Part shown: positions 26,748 through 35,704 of the stretch, piece by piece
Layout of the letters: each line of letters opens with the position of its first letter
Numbering within the stretch: position 1 is the first letter of the stretch
Assembly (NCBI RefSeq): GCF_029893085.1
Contig: NZ_JARXWI010000003.1
Location: forward strand, 124,001-188,000
Direction of reading: 5' to 3'
DNA from: Parabacteroides sp. PFB2-10
Lineage (GTDB): Bacteria; Bacteroidota; Bacteroidia; Bacteroidales; Tannerellaceae
DNA length: 64,000 bases
Notes under the pieces: model-generated
What the model saw: only the letters and a program-made list of their open reading frames with translations
What the model was told of the DNA's origin: nothing
Database searches by the model: none
Made by a program: the position numbers and the translations under genes

Positions 26748-27590
26748 TTAAATCCCCGGGTCGTCTGTTACGCTCTTTCCGTCTTCACTGATCAGGCAAT
26801 AGTAATCCCTGTCGCTTTTTTCCAGTTCAAACAGATAGAAAATGCCATCCGTTTTTTGGATAACATCGATATCATCGATCTTATATCCGTTGTATTTGGA
26901 GGTGCCTAAGGCATCAATAACCACCTGTGGCACATCCGCCCGGCGGATCTCCCATTTGCTAAAAACCCATTCTTCGGAATTATCGAAGTAGATCTCCTTA
27001 TACGTTTTGCCATCTCTGATTTCAATTTCCAGGTAAGCCCCTTCACGATCGATATCCAAAATGCCGGAAGCGTTGGGGTAAAGCTCGCGTATCTTATCCA
27101 TTATCTTTTGTGATACGGCAATTGGCAGATGCCCGGTATCGCCGTCTTCCTGCGTTACCTTTATCAGAATGCCCTCTTCACTGAAATAAAGATCGTACTC
27201 CTGCTTGCCTTTTTCAACCTCCAACACATAGACTACTTCCGTGTCGATCCGCTCCAGTTTATCAACATCATCCACACGCCAGTCGGCATATTCGGAAGCT
27301 TTGAATCCACTCTGAACGGCTACCGGCAGATCGTTGTATCGCAGGTCGGTCTCTGTCAATAGCCACTTGGCTGATTGATCATACCAGGCTTCCGATTCTT
27401 TCCCATCATAGCGAAATTCTACTGTCTTGTATCCGTGTTTGTTTTCCCACTCTACGCGCGTGGCACCTGGATATTGCTGCCGGAATGCCTGCACGAAAAC
27501 ATCTTCCGGAACCCAGTTGTCGTCGTTGCAACCGACCATTGTGACTAATCCCATGGCAAACAAGGCCATCATTAAAACTTTTGCTTTCAT
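26748..27590 (-). CDS. PepSY-like (DUF2874-type) lipoprotein with two repeats
   Basis: The 280-residue product has a lipoprotein signal with a lipobox ending MVGC at residue 21. Two PepSY-like units follow, about 30-145 and 155-275, each with a pattern such as FRQQYPGATRVEWENKHGYK and then a DLYFSEEG or YCLISEDG hairpin. Proteins of this type in Bacteroidales are periplasmic or surface-exposed and of unknown function; PepSY-type folds often bind or inhibit peptidases. It is the last gene of a leftward group with a second PepSY-like gene and a two-component system, which suggests an envelope-stress role. Confidence 0.85.
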   Translation of the reverse strand: MKAKVLMMALFAMGLVTMVGCNDDNWVPEDVFVQAFRQQYPGATRVEWENKHGYKTVEFRYDGKESEAWYDQSAKWLLTETDLRYNDLPVAVQSGFKASEYADWRVDDVDKLERIDTEVVYVLEVEKGKQEYDLYFSEEGILIKVTQEDGDTGHLPIAVSQKIMDKIRELYPNASGILDIDREGAYLEIEIRDGKTYKEIYFDNSEEWVFSKWEIRRADVPQVVIDALGTSKYNGYKIDDIDVIQKTDGIFYLFELEKSDRDYYCLISEDGKSVTDDPGI

Positions 27591-27656
27591 ACCTTTTTAA
27601 TTTTTAGTAATTGTTGTCTTTGTTTTTTCCTGTATTCATTTTCCTTCGATGAATGC

Positions 27657-28106
27657 TTAATCGGCATCCACCTCTATTATCTCTTCCTTTTTATTGAAAG
27701 AGAGTTCCATCCCGTTGTTCAGTTTGATTTCCCATTTTTTGAATTCTTTTTCAATAGCTAAAACCATTTGTTGGGGGAAGTTCTCTTTAATGTAGGCTGT
27801 TATTTTCTTTGGAATGATAACAGCTGGAACCGCTTCCTTCTTCCTTTCCACCTCTGTCCATTCACCGTTACGGGCAAAATTTACCTCCGTTCCGTCGACC
27901 AGGATCACTTCATAGCCCGATATCCAGAAAAGATATTTGTCTATTTCGACATAGGATATATGGGTATTTCGAAAGTGGGTATTGAGAAATTCACGGCTGG
28001 TGGCCGGCAGATTCTCCGCTGTAGAAGCGTTTCTGTCATTGTCGGCCAACAGGCTTGTCGATACGACCAACAACAAAACCAAACATAAAGGATAGATTCT
28101 TTTCAT
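27657..28106 (-). CDS. Single-domain PepSY-like periplasmic protein
   Basis: The 149-residue product has a signal peptide (about 1-22, no lipobox cysteine). A single PepSY-like unit follows: LPATSREFLNTHFRN near 34-48, EVILVDGTEVNFARNGEW near 70-87, and a C-terminal strand pair ending in EIIEVDAD. It lies 66 bases upstream of the two-repeat paralogue and downstream of the sensor kinase, separated by a long hairpin at 28166-28277. Co-regulation by the neighbouring two-component system is likely but not shown. Confidence 0.85.
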   Translation of the reverse strand: MKRIYPLCLVLLLVVSTSLLADNDRNASTAENLPATSREFLNTHFRNTHISYVEIDKYLFWISGYEVILVDGTEVNFARNGEWTEVERKKEAVPAVIIPKKITAYIKENFPQQMVLAIEKEFKKWEIKLNNGMELSFNKKEEIIEVDAD

Positions 28107-28165
28107 CTTTTGTATCTTTTTGATACAACAAAGAAAAGGATGGATTTGGGAAAGAAACTGGAAAA

Positions 28166-28277
28166 AATTATGAATGATGAATTATGAATTGGAGCGAAGC
28201 GGAAATCGCTTAGCGAAGCGTAAAGCAATTACTTCCCCTTAACCCAATTCATAATTCATCATTCATCATTCATAATT
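28166..28277. repeat. Long hairpin with tandem-repeat arms, copy 1
   Basis: The left arm (28166-28192) is made of ATTATGA/ATGATGA repeats and pairs with ATTCATA/ATTCATC repeats in the right arm (28243-28277). The loop carries GAGCGAAGCGGAAATCGCTT and then AGCGAAGCGTAAAGCAATTA. It differs by one base from the loop of the element at 57907-58019. The right arm includes the stop codon of the histidine kinase gene. Confidence 0.85.
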
Positions 28278-29532
28278 TCAACACGAACTGGTGCTTCCCA
28301 TTATATTGGTAAGAGACGTCGATGTGGTAAAGGTCGGTAATGGATTTGACAAGTGCCAGTCCCAAGCCGGTAGAGTCGGGGCGGTTGGTTTGTTTGCCAA
28401 ATCGTTGAAAGAGGCGTTCCCTGTTTAATTCCGGGCTTTCACTGGTATTGCTGATAATGATCCGGTCGGTCAGCATCTCAATATAGATCTCCCCGTCGGG
28501 TATATTATGAACAAACGCGTTCTTGATCAGGTTGGAGATCATCGTATTCGCCAGGTCTCTGTTCATGCGGAAGGTCAAGGATGCCTCTTTTATAAAGAAG
28601 ACTTTGATATGTCGCTCCTCATGAATCTCTTTGAAATCGGCTACCATTCTCTCTATAATCTCCGCAAAGGCGATCTCTTCCGTTTCCGGGAACTGGCCAT
28701 TCTCGATACGCGACAATAGAAGCAACGATTTATTCATCTTCACAATCCCTTGTAGGGTGCGGTGAATGCCGGCTATTTCCATCAGTTGTTCCTCCGTGCA
28801 ATGAGGATCTTCGCTTAAGAGTTCCAGTCGGTTTATGCTGACCGCTAAGGGTGTTTGCAACTCATGAGAGGCCAGCTCGACAAACTGTTTCTGTTGGTTG
28901 TAGATGTCGCTTCCGCGTTGTGCTGCTTTGACAAATGCCTCGTTGAGCGTTTTAAACTCATCAATATGCGTCGCGTTAGCCAATGGCTGTGGCTTGGCCG
29001 GGTGATATCCGCGCAACCAGTTGAGGATGGCGTAGAGCGGGCGGAAGCTTTTCTTGAACACAATGTGCATAACCAGCAGTATCGCCCCGAGCAGAATGAT
29101 GTATAATGCGATAATACTCCATACGATAGCCTCTTTCAGGTCTTCCTTTTCAAGGGTGGATATTTCTATTTTCAACTCATAACACTTCCCGTTGGCCGCC
29201 AGGAAATGGGTGCGGAGTACCCGGATCGGTTCATGCTCCCGTTCCACTTCGATGTATTTTGTGGAATCGAAGAATAGATCCCGTGACAGATCAGCCTGCT
29301 CAATGGGTATCTCCCGGATATAATAACTGTTCATAATGCCGATATTATCTCTCAACAGGCTTTCGTCTTCCAATACGTGTTTGATGATGATCTCTTTGTA
29401 ATTCAACAGGGTATCATTGGTTTCGTCGTTCACCTCATGCATGATAAAGAAGTAAAAACCGAAAGCCCATACTGTCATAATGATCAGTAAAGGCACTAAC
29501 AGATTCCGTAACGTATATTGGCTAAGTTTCAT
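28270..29532 (-). CDS. Sensor histidine kinase
   Basis: The 420-residue protein has two membrane helices (about 10-32 and 137-160) around a periplasmic sensor region of roughly 100 residues. A HisKA domain follows with the phosphorylated histidine in ELASHELQTPL near 218. The ATPase domain has the N-box NLIKNAFVHN near 335 and GLGLALVKS near 390. The G1 box is shortened, as in many Bacteroides kinases. The response regulator gene lies 6 bases upstream. The signal is unknown; the PepSY-like periplasmic proteins downstream are likely outputs or partners. Confidence 0.93.
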   Translation of the reverse strand: MKLSQYTLRNLLVPLLIIMTVWAFGFYFFIMHEVNDETNDTLLNYKEIIIKHVLEDESLLRDNIGIMNSYYIREIPIEQADLSRDLFFDSTKYIEVEREHEPIRVLRTHFLAANGKCYELKIEISTLEKEDLKEAIVWSIIALYIILLGAILLVMHIVFKKSFRPLYAILNWLRGYHPAKPQPLANATHIDEFKTLNEAFVKAAQRGSDIYNQQKQFVELASHELQTPLAVSINRLELLSEDPHCTEEQLMEIAGIHRTLQGIVKMNKSLLLLSRIENGQFPETEEIAFAEIIERMVADFKEIHEERHIKVFFIKEASLTFRMNRDLANTMISNLIKNAFVHNIPDGEIYIEMLTDRIIISNTSESPELNRERLFQRFGKQTNRPDSTGLGLALVKSITDLYHIDVSYQYNGKHQFVLKL

Positions 29533-29538
29533 ATCCTG

Positions 29539-30219
29539 TTATTCTTCGTATGTCATTTTATACCCGAACCCATAAACCGCTTTGATTTCCGGCTTCGCTC
29601 CCGAGGTTTTCAGTTTCTTTCGCAGGTTCTTTACCTGGCTGTAGATGAAGTCAAAGCTATCCACCTGATCGATGTAATCGCCCCAAACCGATTCGGCCAA
29701 AGCGTCTTTACTCAATAATCGTTCGGGATTGGTCACAAAATAATAGAGCAGGTCGAACTCCTTCCGGTTCAACAATAGCTCTTCGCCATCGATAAAAACC
29801 GTATGCCGGTCGGGATAGATAATGATATTGGCATAAGAGAGATTCATCTCGCCATCCTGTTGCTTGCGGCGGATAATGGATTTTATCCGCGCATTCAGTT
29901 CCGCCAGATGGAAAGGCTTGGTCAGGTAATCATCCGCTCCAAGGTCTAATCCTTTCACCTTATCGTCGATCGAGTCCTTGGCAGAGACAATGATCACACT
30001 GTCTTTCTTTTTCATCTTTTTCAACTCCTCCAACAGCGAAAGGCCACTACCGTCGGGCAGCATAATATCCAGAACGATGCAGTCATAGCTGTAATCATTC
30101 ATCTTCCATAACGCTTCCCGGTAATTGGCTGCCCATTCCACCACATAACGCTCCTTTTCCAATGAGCGTATCATCACATCCCGCAGGGAGTCTTCATCTT
30201 CTATAACCAATATTTTCAT
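29539..30219 (-). CDS. OmpR-family response regulator
   Basis: The 226-residue product starts MKILVIEDED. It has a receiver domain with the phosphorylated aspartate in IVLDIMLPDG near residue 51 and the conserved lysine in TKPFHLAEL near 101. A C-terminal winged helix follows (about 130-225), with FDLLYYFVTNPERLLSKDAL. The ATG at 30219 is preferred to the one at 30258, since receiver domains begin right at the first beta strand. It forms a tight two-gene operon with the kinase. The divergent esterase gene is another possible target. Confidence 0.93.
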   Translation of the reverse strand: MKILVIEDEDSLRDVMIRSLEKERYVVEWAANYREALWKMNDYSYDCIVLDIMLPDGSGLSLLEELKKMKKKDSVIIVSAKDSIDDKVKGLDLGADDYLTKPFHLAELNARIKSIIRRKQQDGEMNLSYANIIIYPDRHTVFIDGEELLLNRKEFDLLYYFVTNPERLLSKDALAESVWGDYIDQVDSFDFIYSQVKNLRKKLKTSGAKPEIKAVYGFGYKMTYEE

Positions 30220-30382
30220 ACCTTGCCATTCTCTCAACTGACAAAAATAGCGAAACATTCTGTCAAAATTCTGGAATCAACGGATTATGATAAGCGCTGT
30301 GCCCATTTTTCTATATATTTGCAACAGAGTAGACCCAACTATTTCGTGTGCATTATTATTCGTAATTATTAAATATAGAGAC

Positions 30383-32302
30383 ATGAGAAATCACGTAAGA
30401 AAACCATTAATGAATTATTTCGCATTGGCATTATTCTTCTTCATTGCCATCTGCGCATCACAGACACTTTCCGCAGCCGTACGTCTTCCGAAGCTGATCA
30501 GCGACCGGATGGTATTGCAACGCGACACTGAACTGACCATCTGGGGCTGGGCCAATCCCGGCGAAAAGGTTACCGTTCGTTTTCGGGGCAATTATTATGA
30601 TGCCGTAACCGATAGCCAGGGCAACTGGTCGCTGGTGCTTCCTCCTCAGAAAGCAGGAGGCCCTTTTATTCTCGAGGTGAACGAAATCATTATCCGGGAT
30701 GTATTGGTTGGGGATGTATGGCTCTGCTCCGGACAGTCCAACCAAGAGACGCCGGTGGCTCGTCTGGTGGAGAAGTATCCGGAAATCAATGTATCTAACA
30801 ACCACATGATACGCCATTATAAGGTACCGACACAAAACACCATCGAAGATCTGAAAGAGGATATCCCCGATGGAGCGAAATGGTATTCGGCAACCGCCTC
30901 CGACGTGATGAACTGGTCGGCACTGGCCTATTTCTATGCTCAGGAAGCCTATGCGAAATACCAGATACCTATTGGTATGTTGAATTCAAGTGTTGGTGGC
31001 ACGCCTATCGAGGGATGGATCAGCCAGGAACATCTGAAGGAGTTTCCACAATACCTGTTCGACAAAACAGCTGCCGATAATGCGCGCAAGGCACGGATGG
31101 ATAAAGGCGCCGGCAAATGGCAGGCAGAAGACCTCGATGATTCCGATTGGGCAACGATGACTATGCCGGGTTTCTGGCGCAACAAGGGACTGAATGCCCG
31201 CGGGGTGGTTTGGTTTAGAAAAGATATCGAGGTGCCAGCCTCCATGGATGGGAAGCATGCAAAACTCTATATGGGCACACTTGTTAATGCCGATTCGACT
31301 TTTGTAAATGGTCATTTCGTGGGCAATGTTACCTATCAATACCCTCCGCGTAAGTATGATATTCCGGCCGGCGTCCTGCATCAGGGCACGAATACGGTTG
31401 TCGTGAAGCTGACCGACGATTCGGGCGGTGGCGGTTTTGTGGAAGATAAGATATATAAGATTGTAGGCGATGATGTTGAAATCGACCTCACAGGCGACTG
31501 GAAATATAAGGTAGGAGTCGATTTGAGTGGTGCAAGCCAGCCTGGAGGAGGCATGGGCGGGCGACCCGGTACAGGTTCTGCTCCCAATATGAGGAATGCC
31601 GGTTCGGGCTACTATAATGGCATGATCTATCCAATCCGCCACTATCAGGTGAAAGGCGCTATCTGGTATCAGGGCGAGTCGAATGCCGGGCGATCGAAAG
31701 AATATGTCGGGCAGTTGAAAGCATTGATTAACAACTGGAGAGAACTATGGCAGATGCCACAGATGCCCTTCTTATTGGTGCAGTTGCCCAACTTCCAGCC
31801 CAAGCAAGCCGAGCCGTCGGAAAGTGGTTGGGCAGGCATTCGTGAAGCACAATTTAAAACGGCATTGCAGGTGCCTTATACAGCCATGGCGGTTACCTAC
31901 GATGTGGGTGAGTGGAACGATATTCATCCGTTGAATAAAAAGGATGTGGCTCACCGCCTGTTCTTAGGTGCCCGCAAATTGGTTTACGGTGAAAAACTGG
32001 TGGCTTCAGGACCGATGTATAAGGAGATGAAAATAGAGGGCGATAAGATAATCATCACTTTCACGGAAACAGGAAGCGGCCTTGCCAGCAACGGTTCGTT
32101 AAAACATTTTGCCATCGCAGGCGAAGACCGGAAATTTGTCTGGGCCGATGCTATGATCCGGGGAAACAAAGTCATTGTCAGCCATAAGGAAATCAAAAAC
32201 CCTGTAGCCGTTCGCTACGCATGGAGTGATAACCCCGAAGAGGCCAACCTGAAAAACAAAGAAGGATTGCTTGCCTCACCCTTCCGCACCGACGACTGGT
32301 AG
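30383..32302 (+). CDS. Sialate O-acetylesterase (SASA-type SGNH hydrolase)
   Basis: The 639-residue protein has a signal peptide within about residues 10-33. Its catalytic parts are GQSNQETP near 118-125 (serine in GQSN), IWYQGESNAG near 425, and WNDIHPLNKKD near 510, supplying the Asp-His pair. A jelly-roll insert at about 245-360, with WFRKDIEVP, is usual in this family. It removes O-acetyl groups from sialic acids so that mucin glycans can be used further. The glycine-rich PGGGMGGRPGTG stretch near 390 looks like a linker. No sialidase or sugar-uptake genes adjoin it in this window. Confidence 0.9.
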   Translation: MRNHVRKPLMNYFALALFFFIAICASQTLSAAVRLPKLISDRMVLQRDTELTIWGWANPGEKVTVRFRGNYYDAVTDSQGNWSLVLPPQKAGGPFILEVNEIIIRDVLVGDVWLCSGQSNQETPVARLVEKYPEINVSNNHMIRHYKVPTQNTIEDLKEDIPDGAKWYSATASDVMNWSALAYFYAQEAYAKYQIPIGMLNSSVGGTPIEGWISQEHLKEFPQYLFDKTAADNARKARMDKGAGKWQAEDLDDSDWATMTMPGFWRNKGLNARGVVWFRKDIEVPASMDGKHAKLYMGTLVNADSTFVNGHFVGNVTYQYPPRKYDIPAGVLHQGTNTVVVKLTDDSGGGGFVEDKIYKIVGDDVEIDLTGDWKYKVGVDLSGASQPGGGMGGRPGTGSAPNMRNAGSGYYNGMIYPIRHYQVKGAIWYQGESNAGRSKEYVGQLKALINNWRELWQMPQMPFLLVQLPNFQPKQAEPSESGWAGIREAQFKTALQVPYTAMAVTYDVGEWNDIHPLNKKDVAHRLFLGARKLVYGEKLVASGPMYKEMKIEGDKIIITFTETGSGLASNGSLKHFAIAGEDRKFVWADAMIRGNKVIVSHKEIKNPVAVRYAWSDNPEEANLKNKEGLLASPFRTDDW

Positions 32303-32334
32303 GTCGCAAAAACACCTCGAAAAAGAAAAACCGA

Positions 32335-32482
32335 GTGTAAGCAGAGCCCCCCTGTTTTTAGTTAAAATAGGGGGGCTTTGCTTACACTACAAATGTTAAC
32401 AAATACTAACTCCCGGGAGTTTGTTCGCAAACCCCTACCTTTTTGCGCGCAAACTCCTGCCGAAATATCAAAATGTCAAATT
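32335..32482 (+). repeat. Composite intergenic repeat, copy B
   Basis: GTGTAAGC (32335-32342) pairs with GCTTACAC (32380-32387) around an inner CCCCCCT/AGGGGGG stem. Next come AAATGTTAACAAATACT, then iterons AACTCCCGGGAGTTTG.., AAACCCCTACCTTTTT.. and AAACTCCTGCCG.., and an AAAATGTCAAATT end. The 376-base gap between the esterase and glyA holds this, a TAAATTTG element at 32614-32621 and nothing else I can name. Confidence 0.85.
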
Positions 32483-32678
32483 GCCTCTTTCGGTAAACGA
32501 ACGATAATTCCATAGGTTCCTTTGAAAATAATGAAGCCGACATCCTTAGGCAAGGATGAAGAAATAGGTAGGGGAAACTTCCTTTTGTGAAGGGGATGTA
32601 TGGAAATTAATTGTAAATTTGTGGCGTTTCTTGCTTGGATAGTAAGAATTCATTATTCCAATAACCAATTTAAAGGTA

Positions 32679-33959
32679 ATGAAAAGAGACTCTGTTATTT
32701 TCGACATTATTGAGAAAGAGAAGCAACGCCAGCTAAAAGGTATCGAATTGATTGCTTCGGAAAACTTCGTGAGCGACCAGGTAATGGAAGCCATGGGGAG
32801 CGTGTTAACCAACAAGTATGCGGAAGGATATCCCGGAAAACGTTATTATGGCGGGTGTGAAGTAGTAGACCAAAGCGAAACACTGGCTATCGAACGTCTG
32901 AAGAAATTATTCAATGCCGAATGGGCAAACGTGCAGCCTCACTCCGGGGCGCAGGCGAATGCCGCTGTTTTTCTGGCAGTGATGAATCCGGGTGATACAT
33001 TCCTTGGATTGAATCTTTCGCATGGCGGACACCTTTCGCATGGATCTCCTGTAAATAGTTCGGGGATTCTTTACCGTGCGACAGAATATAATGTAAAAGA
33101 AGATACCGGACGTGTCGATTACGATCAGATGGAAGAGGTGGCTCTGCGCGAGAAACCGAAAGTGATCGTAGGCGGTGGATCGGCCTATTCGCGTGACTGG
33201 GACTACAAACGTATGCGCGAAATTGCCGATAAGGTAGGTGCTCTGTTGATGGTCGACATGGCGCATCCGGCTGGTTTGGTAGCTGCCGGACTGTTGAATA
33301 ATCCGTTGGAATATGCTCATATTGTGACCTCTACAACACATAAGACATTGCGCGGCCCGCGTGGTGGTATCATTCTGTTGGGAAAAGATTTTGAAAATCC
33401 CTGGGGAAAGAAAACACCGAAGGGCGAGATCAAGATGATGTCTCAGTTGCTGGATTCGGCTGTGTTCCCGGGCATTCAGGGAGGACCGCTGGAGCATGTA
33501 ATCGCTGCAAAAGCAGTTGCTTTTGGCGAAGCCTTGGAACCGGAATACAAAACCTACCAGGCACAGGTGAAGAAAAACGCGGCAGCATTGGCACAAGCCT
33601 TTGTTGACAAAGGATATAAGATTATTTCAGGCGGAACCGATAACCATAGCATGCTGATCGACCTGCGCACCAAATTCCCGGAACTGACCGGAAAGGTAGC
33701 GGAAAAAGCATTGGTGGCTGCTGATATTACGGTGAACAAGAATATGGTGCCGTTCGATAGCCGTTCGGCCTTCCAGACTTCCGGTATCCGTGTGGGTACG
33801 CCAGCGATCACCACCCGTGGTGCCAAGGAACCGTTGATGCAGGAGGTTGTGGAACTGATGGATAGAGTGCTTTCTGCTCCGGAATGTGACGCAACGATTG
33901 CAGCTGTACGCGAGAAGGTGAACAGCATTATGAAGGAATATCCGCTGTTTGCCTGGTAA
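32679..33959 (+). CDS. glyA: Serine hydroxymethyltransferase
   Basis: The enzyme interconverts serine and glycine with tetrahydrofolate, feeding one-carbon metabolism. The 426-residue product has the family's length. It shows [11 protein letters not shown] near residues 22-32, [14 protein letters not shown] near 46-59, and the PLP lysine in [13 protein letters not shown] near 224 (lysine after TTH). [17 protein letters not shown] follows near 265. It appears to be transcribed alone from a promoter near 32614 and ends in a terminator at 33988. Confidence 0.97.
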   Translation: MKRDSVIFDIIEKEKQRQLKGIELIASENFVSDQVMEAMGSVLTNKYAEGYPGKRYYGGCEVVDQSETLAIERLKKLFNAEWANVQPHSGAQANAAVFLAVMNPGDTFLGLNLSHGGHLSHGSPVNSSGILYRATEYNVKEDTGRVDYDQMEEVALREKPKVIVGGGSAYSRDWDYKRMREIADKVGALLMVDMAHPAGLVAAGLLNNPLEYAHIVTSTTHKTLRGPRGGIILLGKDFENPWGKKTPKGEIKMMSQLLDSAVFPGIQGGPLEHVIAAKAVAFGEALEPEYKTYQAQVKKNAAALAQAFVDKGYKIISGGTDNHSMLIDLRTKFPELTGKVAEKALVAADITVNKNMVPFDSRSAFQTSGIRVGTPAITTRGAKEPLMQEVVELMDRVLSAPECDATIAAVREKVNSIMKEYPLFAW

Positions 33960-33987
33960 ACCGGCCGACAAGCGATCTCAATAAGGC

Positions 33988-34026
33988 AAGACAGGGCAAA
34001 TGCGTGAAGGTATTTGTCCTGTCTTT
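33988..34026 (+). terminator. Intrinsic terminator after glyA
   Basis: AAGACAGG..CAAAT pairs with ATTTG..CCTGTCTT across a loop of about ten bases, followed by TTTTCATTTT. It lies about 28 bases past the glyA stop. Confidence 0.8.
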
Positions 34027-34049
34027 TCATTTTAAAGAGGAGTTTGGTG

Positions 34050-34080
34050 TTTGCCTTATTGTTTTTTTTGAATATCTTTG
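34050..34080 (+). promoter_or_regulatory. Consensus promoter of the single-domain response regulator
   Basis: TTTG at 34050-34053 and TATCTTTG at 34073-34080 are exactly 19 bases apart, a full match to the Bacteroides -33/-7 consensus. Transcription would start near 34087, giving a leader of about 37 bases. Confidence 0.8.
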
Positions 34081-34123
34081 TATCAACGTATAATGTGCCC
34101 GAGGTTTAACTAAAGAAAATTTC

Positions 34124-34486
34124 ATGAAAAAGTCTATTCTATTAGTAGATGACAAACCTGAAATAGCAAAAATAATCACACTGTATCTCTTTGAGTACGA
34201 GGTGAAATATGTGGAAAACCCGTTAATCGCTATTGCATGGCTTACCAGTGGTAATATCCCCGATCTGATTGTTTCCGACATCAATATGCCGGAAATGACA
34301 GGGGAAGATCTGCTGGTTTATCTGAAAGAGAACGAGATGTTTAAAAGTATACCCGTGTTCATTCTTTCAAACGTCGATGAAAGCGATACCCGAATCCGTC
34401 TGCTTGAGATCGGTGCGGCTGATTTTATATTAAAACCATTCAATCCAGAAGAACTGAAAATCAGGGTAAGTCGGGCTTTAAACTGA
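34124..34486 (+). CDS. Single-domain response regulator (receiver only)
   Basis: The 120-residue protein is a bare CheY-like receiver. Acidic residues D9-D10 and the phosphorylated aspartate D52 (IVSDINMPEMTG) are present, as are the conserved serine in FILSNVDES near 86 and the lysine in FILKPFNPEEL near 104. It has no output domain. It lies 90 bases ahead of a REC-kinase hybrid on the same strand and may pass phosphoryl groups to or from it. It has its own consensus promoter. Confidence 0.92.
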   Translation: MKKSILLVDDKPEIAKIITLYLFEYEVKYVENPLIAIAWLTSGNIPDLIVSDINMPEMTGEDLLVYLKENEMFKSIPVFILSNVDESDTRIRLLEIGAADFILKPFNPEELKIRVSRALN

Positions 34487-34576
34487 TCCGGGAAGAAAAA
34501 CTTAAAAAAATTCTCCCGTTTCAACATTAATTAATACATTTGTGAATTAAAACATTAGATAGCACTTATAGTCTTT

Positions 34577-35698
34577 ATGGATAATTTAGCATCAGATTAC
34601 AAAGTCTTAGTCGTTGATGATGTGCCAACCAATGTGATGTTGGTTCAAGCAATCCTTAAAAAAGAGGGATATACCATTCTAACGTGTGATAATGGCCCGA
34701 AAGCTTTGGAAATTGCGGAAGAGCAACATCCTAATCTTGTATTGTTGGATATCATGATGCCTGAAATGGATGGCTATGAGGTATTGCAACACCTGAAAAG
34801 TAACCCGGAAACGAATGATATTCCTGTTATAATCATGTCGGCTCTCAGCGATATGCAGAGCATCGTGAAAGGTTATCAGCTGGGTGCTATCGAATATGTA
34901 ACCAAACCATTCCAGCGGGAAGAGTTGCTGAAACGCGTTGCTCACCGCTTTGAATTGTTCAGCATCAAACGTATCAAGCAGGAACTCGAAAACACCATCG
35001 AATCGCGTGACACGCTCTATTCTGTTATTGCGCATGACCTTCGTTCGCCACTCGGCTCATTGAAGATGATGATCAATGCGGTGTTGTTGATGGTTGATAA
35101 GAAAACCGTCGGCTCCGAGGTGTATGAGATGCTGCAGATGATCAATAAAACCTCTGAAGAGGTATTCCTGTTGCTTGATAACCTGTTGAAATGGGCTAAA
35201 AACAGACTGAAACGCCAGACGCTTTATCGCCAACAAATCGATATAAACAGCATTGTGGCAAGTACGGCCGACATCTATATGTCTATGGCGAAACAAAAGG
35301 GCGTATCTATTGTGCTCGAAGGATTGGATCGCAAACTGGCCGGTTCGGTCGACATCGATATGTTGAAGACAGTTGTACGCAACCTCCTCTCCAATGCGCT
35401 TAAGTATAGCCTGGAAGGTGGTACGATCACTCTTGCTTCACGCACAGAAGGCGATTATGTAATCGTAAGCGTGAAAGATACCGGCGTCGGTATCAAGAAA
35501 GAAGATCAAGGTAAGCTATTGAAGCAGAATACGCACTTCACGACCTATGGTACAGGCAATGAGAAGGGATCCGGCTTGGGACTGATGCTGACCAAAGACT
35601 TTGTGGAACTGCACGATGGTGAGCTCTGGTTTGAATCGGAAGAGAACAAAGGAACAACCTTCTACTTCTCCATGAAAGCCTTGAATCAGGAAGATTAA
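34577..35698 (+). CDS. Receiver-histidine kinase hybrid
   Basis: The 373-residue cytoplasmic protein has a receiver domain first (about 8-125, phosphorylated aspartate D58 in LVLLDIMMPEMDGYE). A HisKA domain follows with the histidine in SVIAHDLRSPLGS near 153. Its ATPase domain has NLLSNALKYS near 268, DTGVGIKKED near 302 and GSGLGLMLTKDF near 332. There is no membrane segment. The REC-first order means its kinase activity is probably set by phosphorylation from another kinase. The receiver-only protein just upstream is the obvious partner. It is convergent with nhaA. Confidence 0.92.
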   Translation: MDNLASDYKVLVVDDVPTNVMLVQAILKKEGYTILTCDNGPKALEIAEEQHPNLVLLDIMMPEMDGYEVLQHLKSNPETNDIPVIIMSALSDMQSIVKGYQLGAIEYVTKPFQREELLKRVAHRFELFSIKRIKQELENTIESRDTLYSVIAHDLRSPLGSLKMMINAVLLMVDKKTVGSEVYEMLQMINKTSEEVFLLLDNLLKWAKNRLKRQTLYRQQIDINSIVASTADIYMSMAKQKGVSIVLEGLDRKLAGSVDIDMLKTVVRNLLSNALKYSLEGGTITLASRTEGDYVIVSVKDTGVGIKKEDQGKLLKQNTHFTTYGTGNEKGSGLGLMLTKDFVELHDGELWFESEENKGTTFYFSMKALNQED

Positions 35699-35704
35699 AT
35701 AGAT

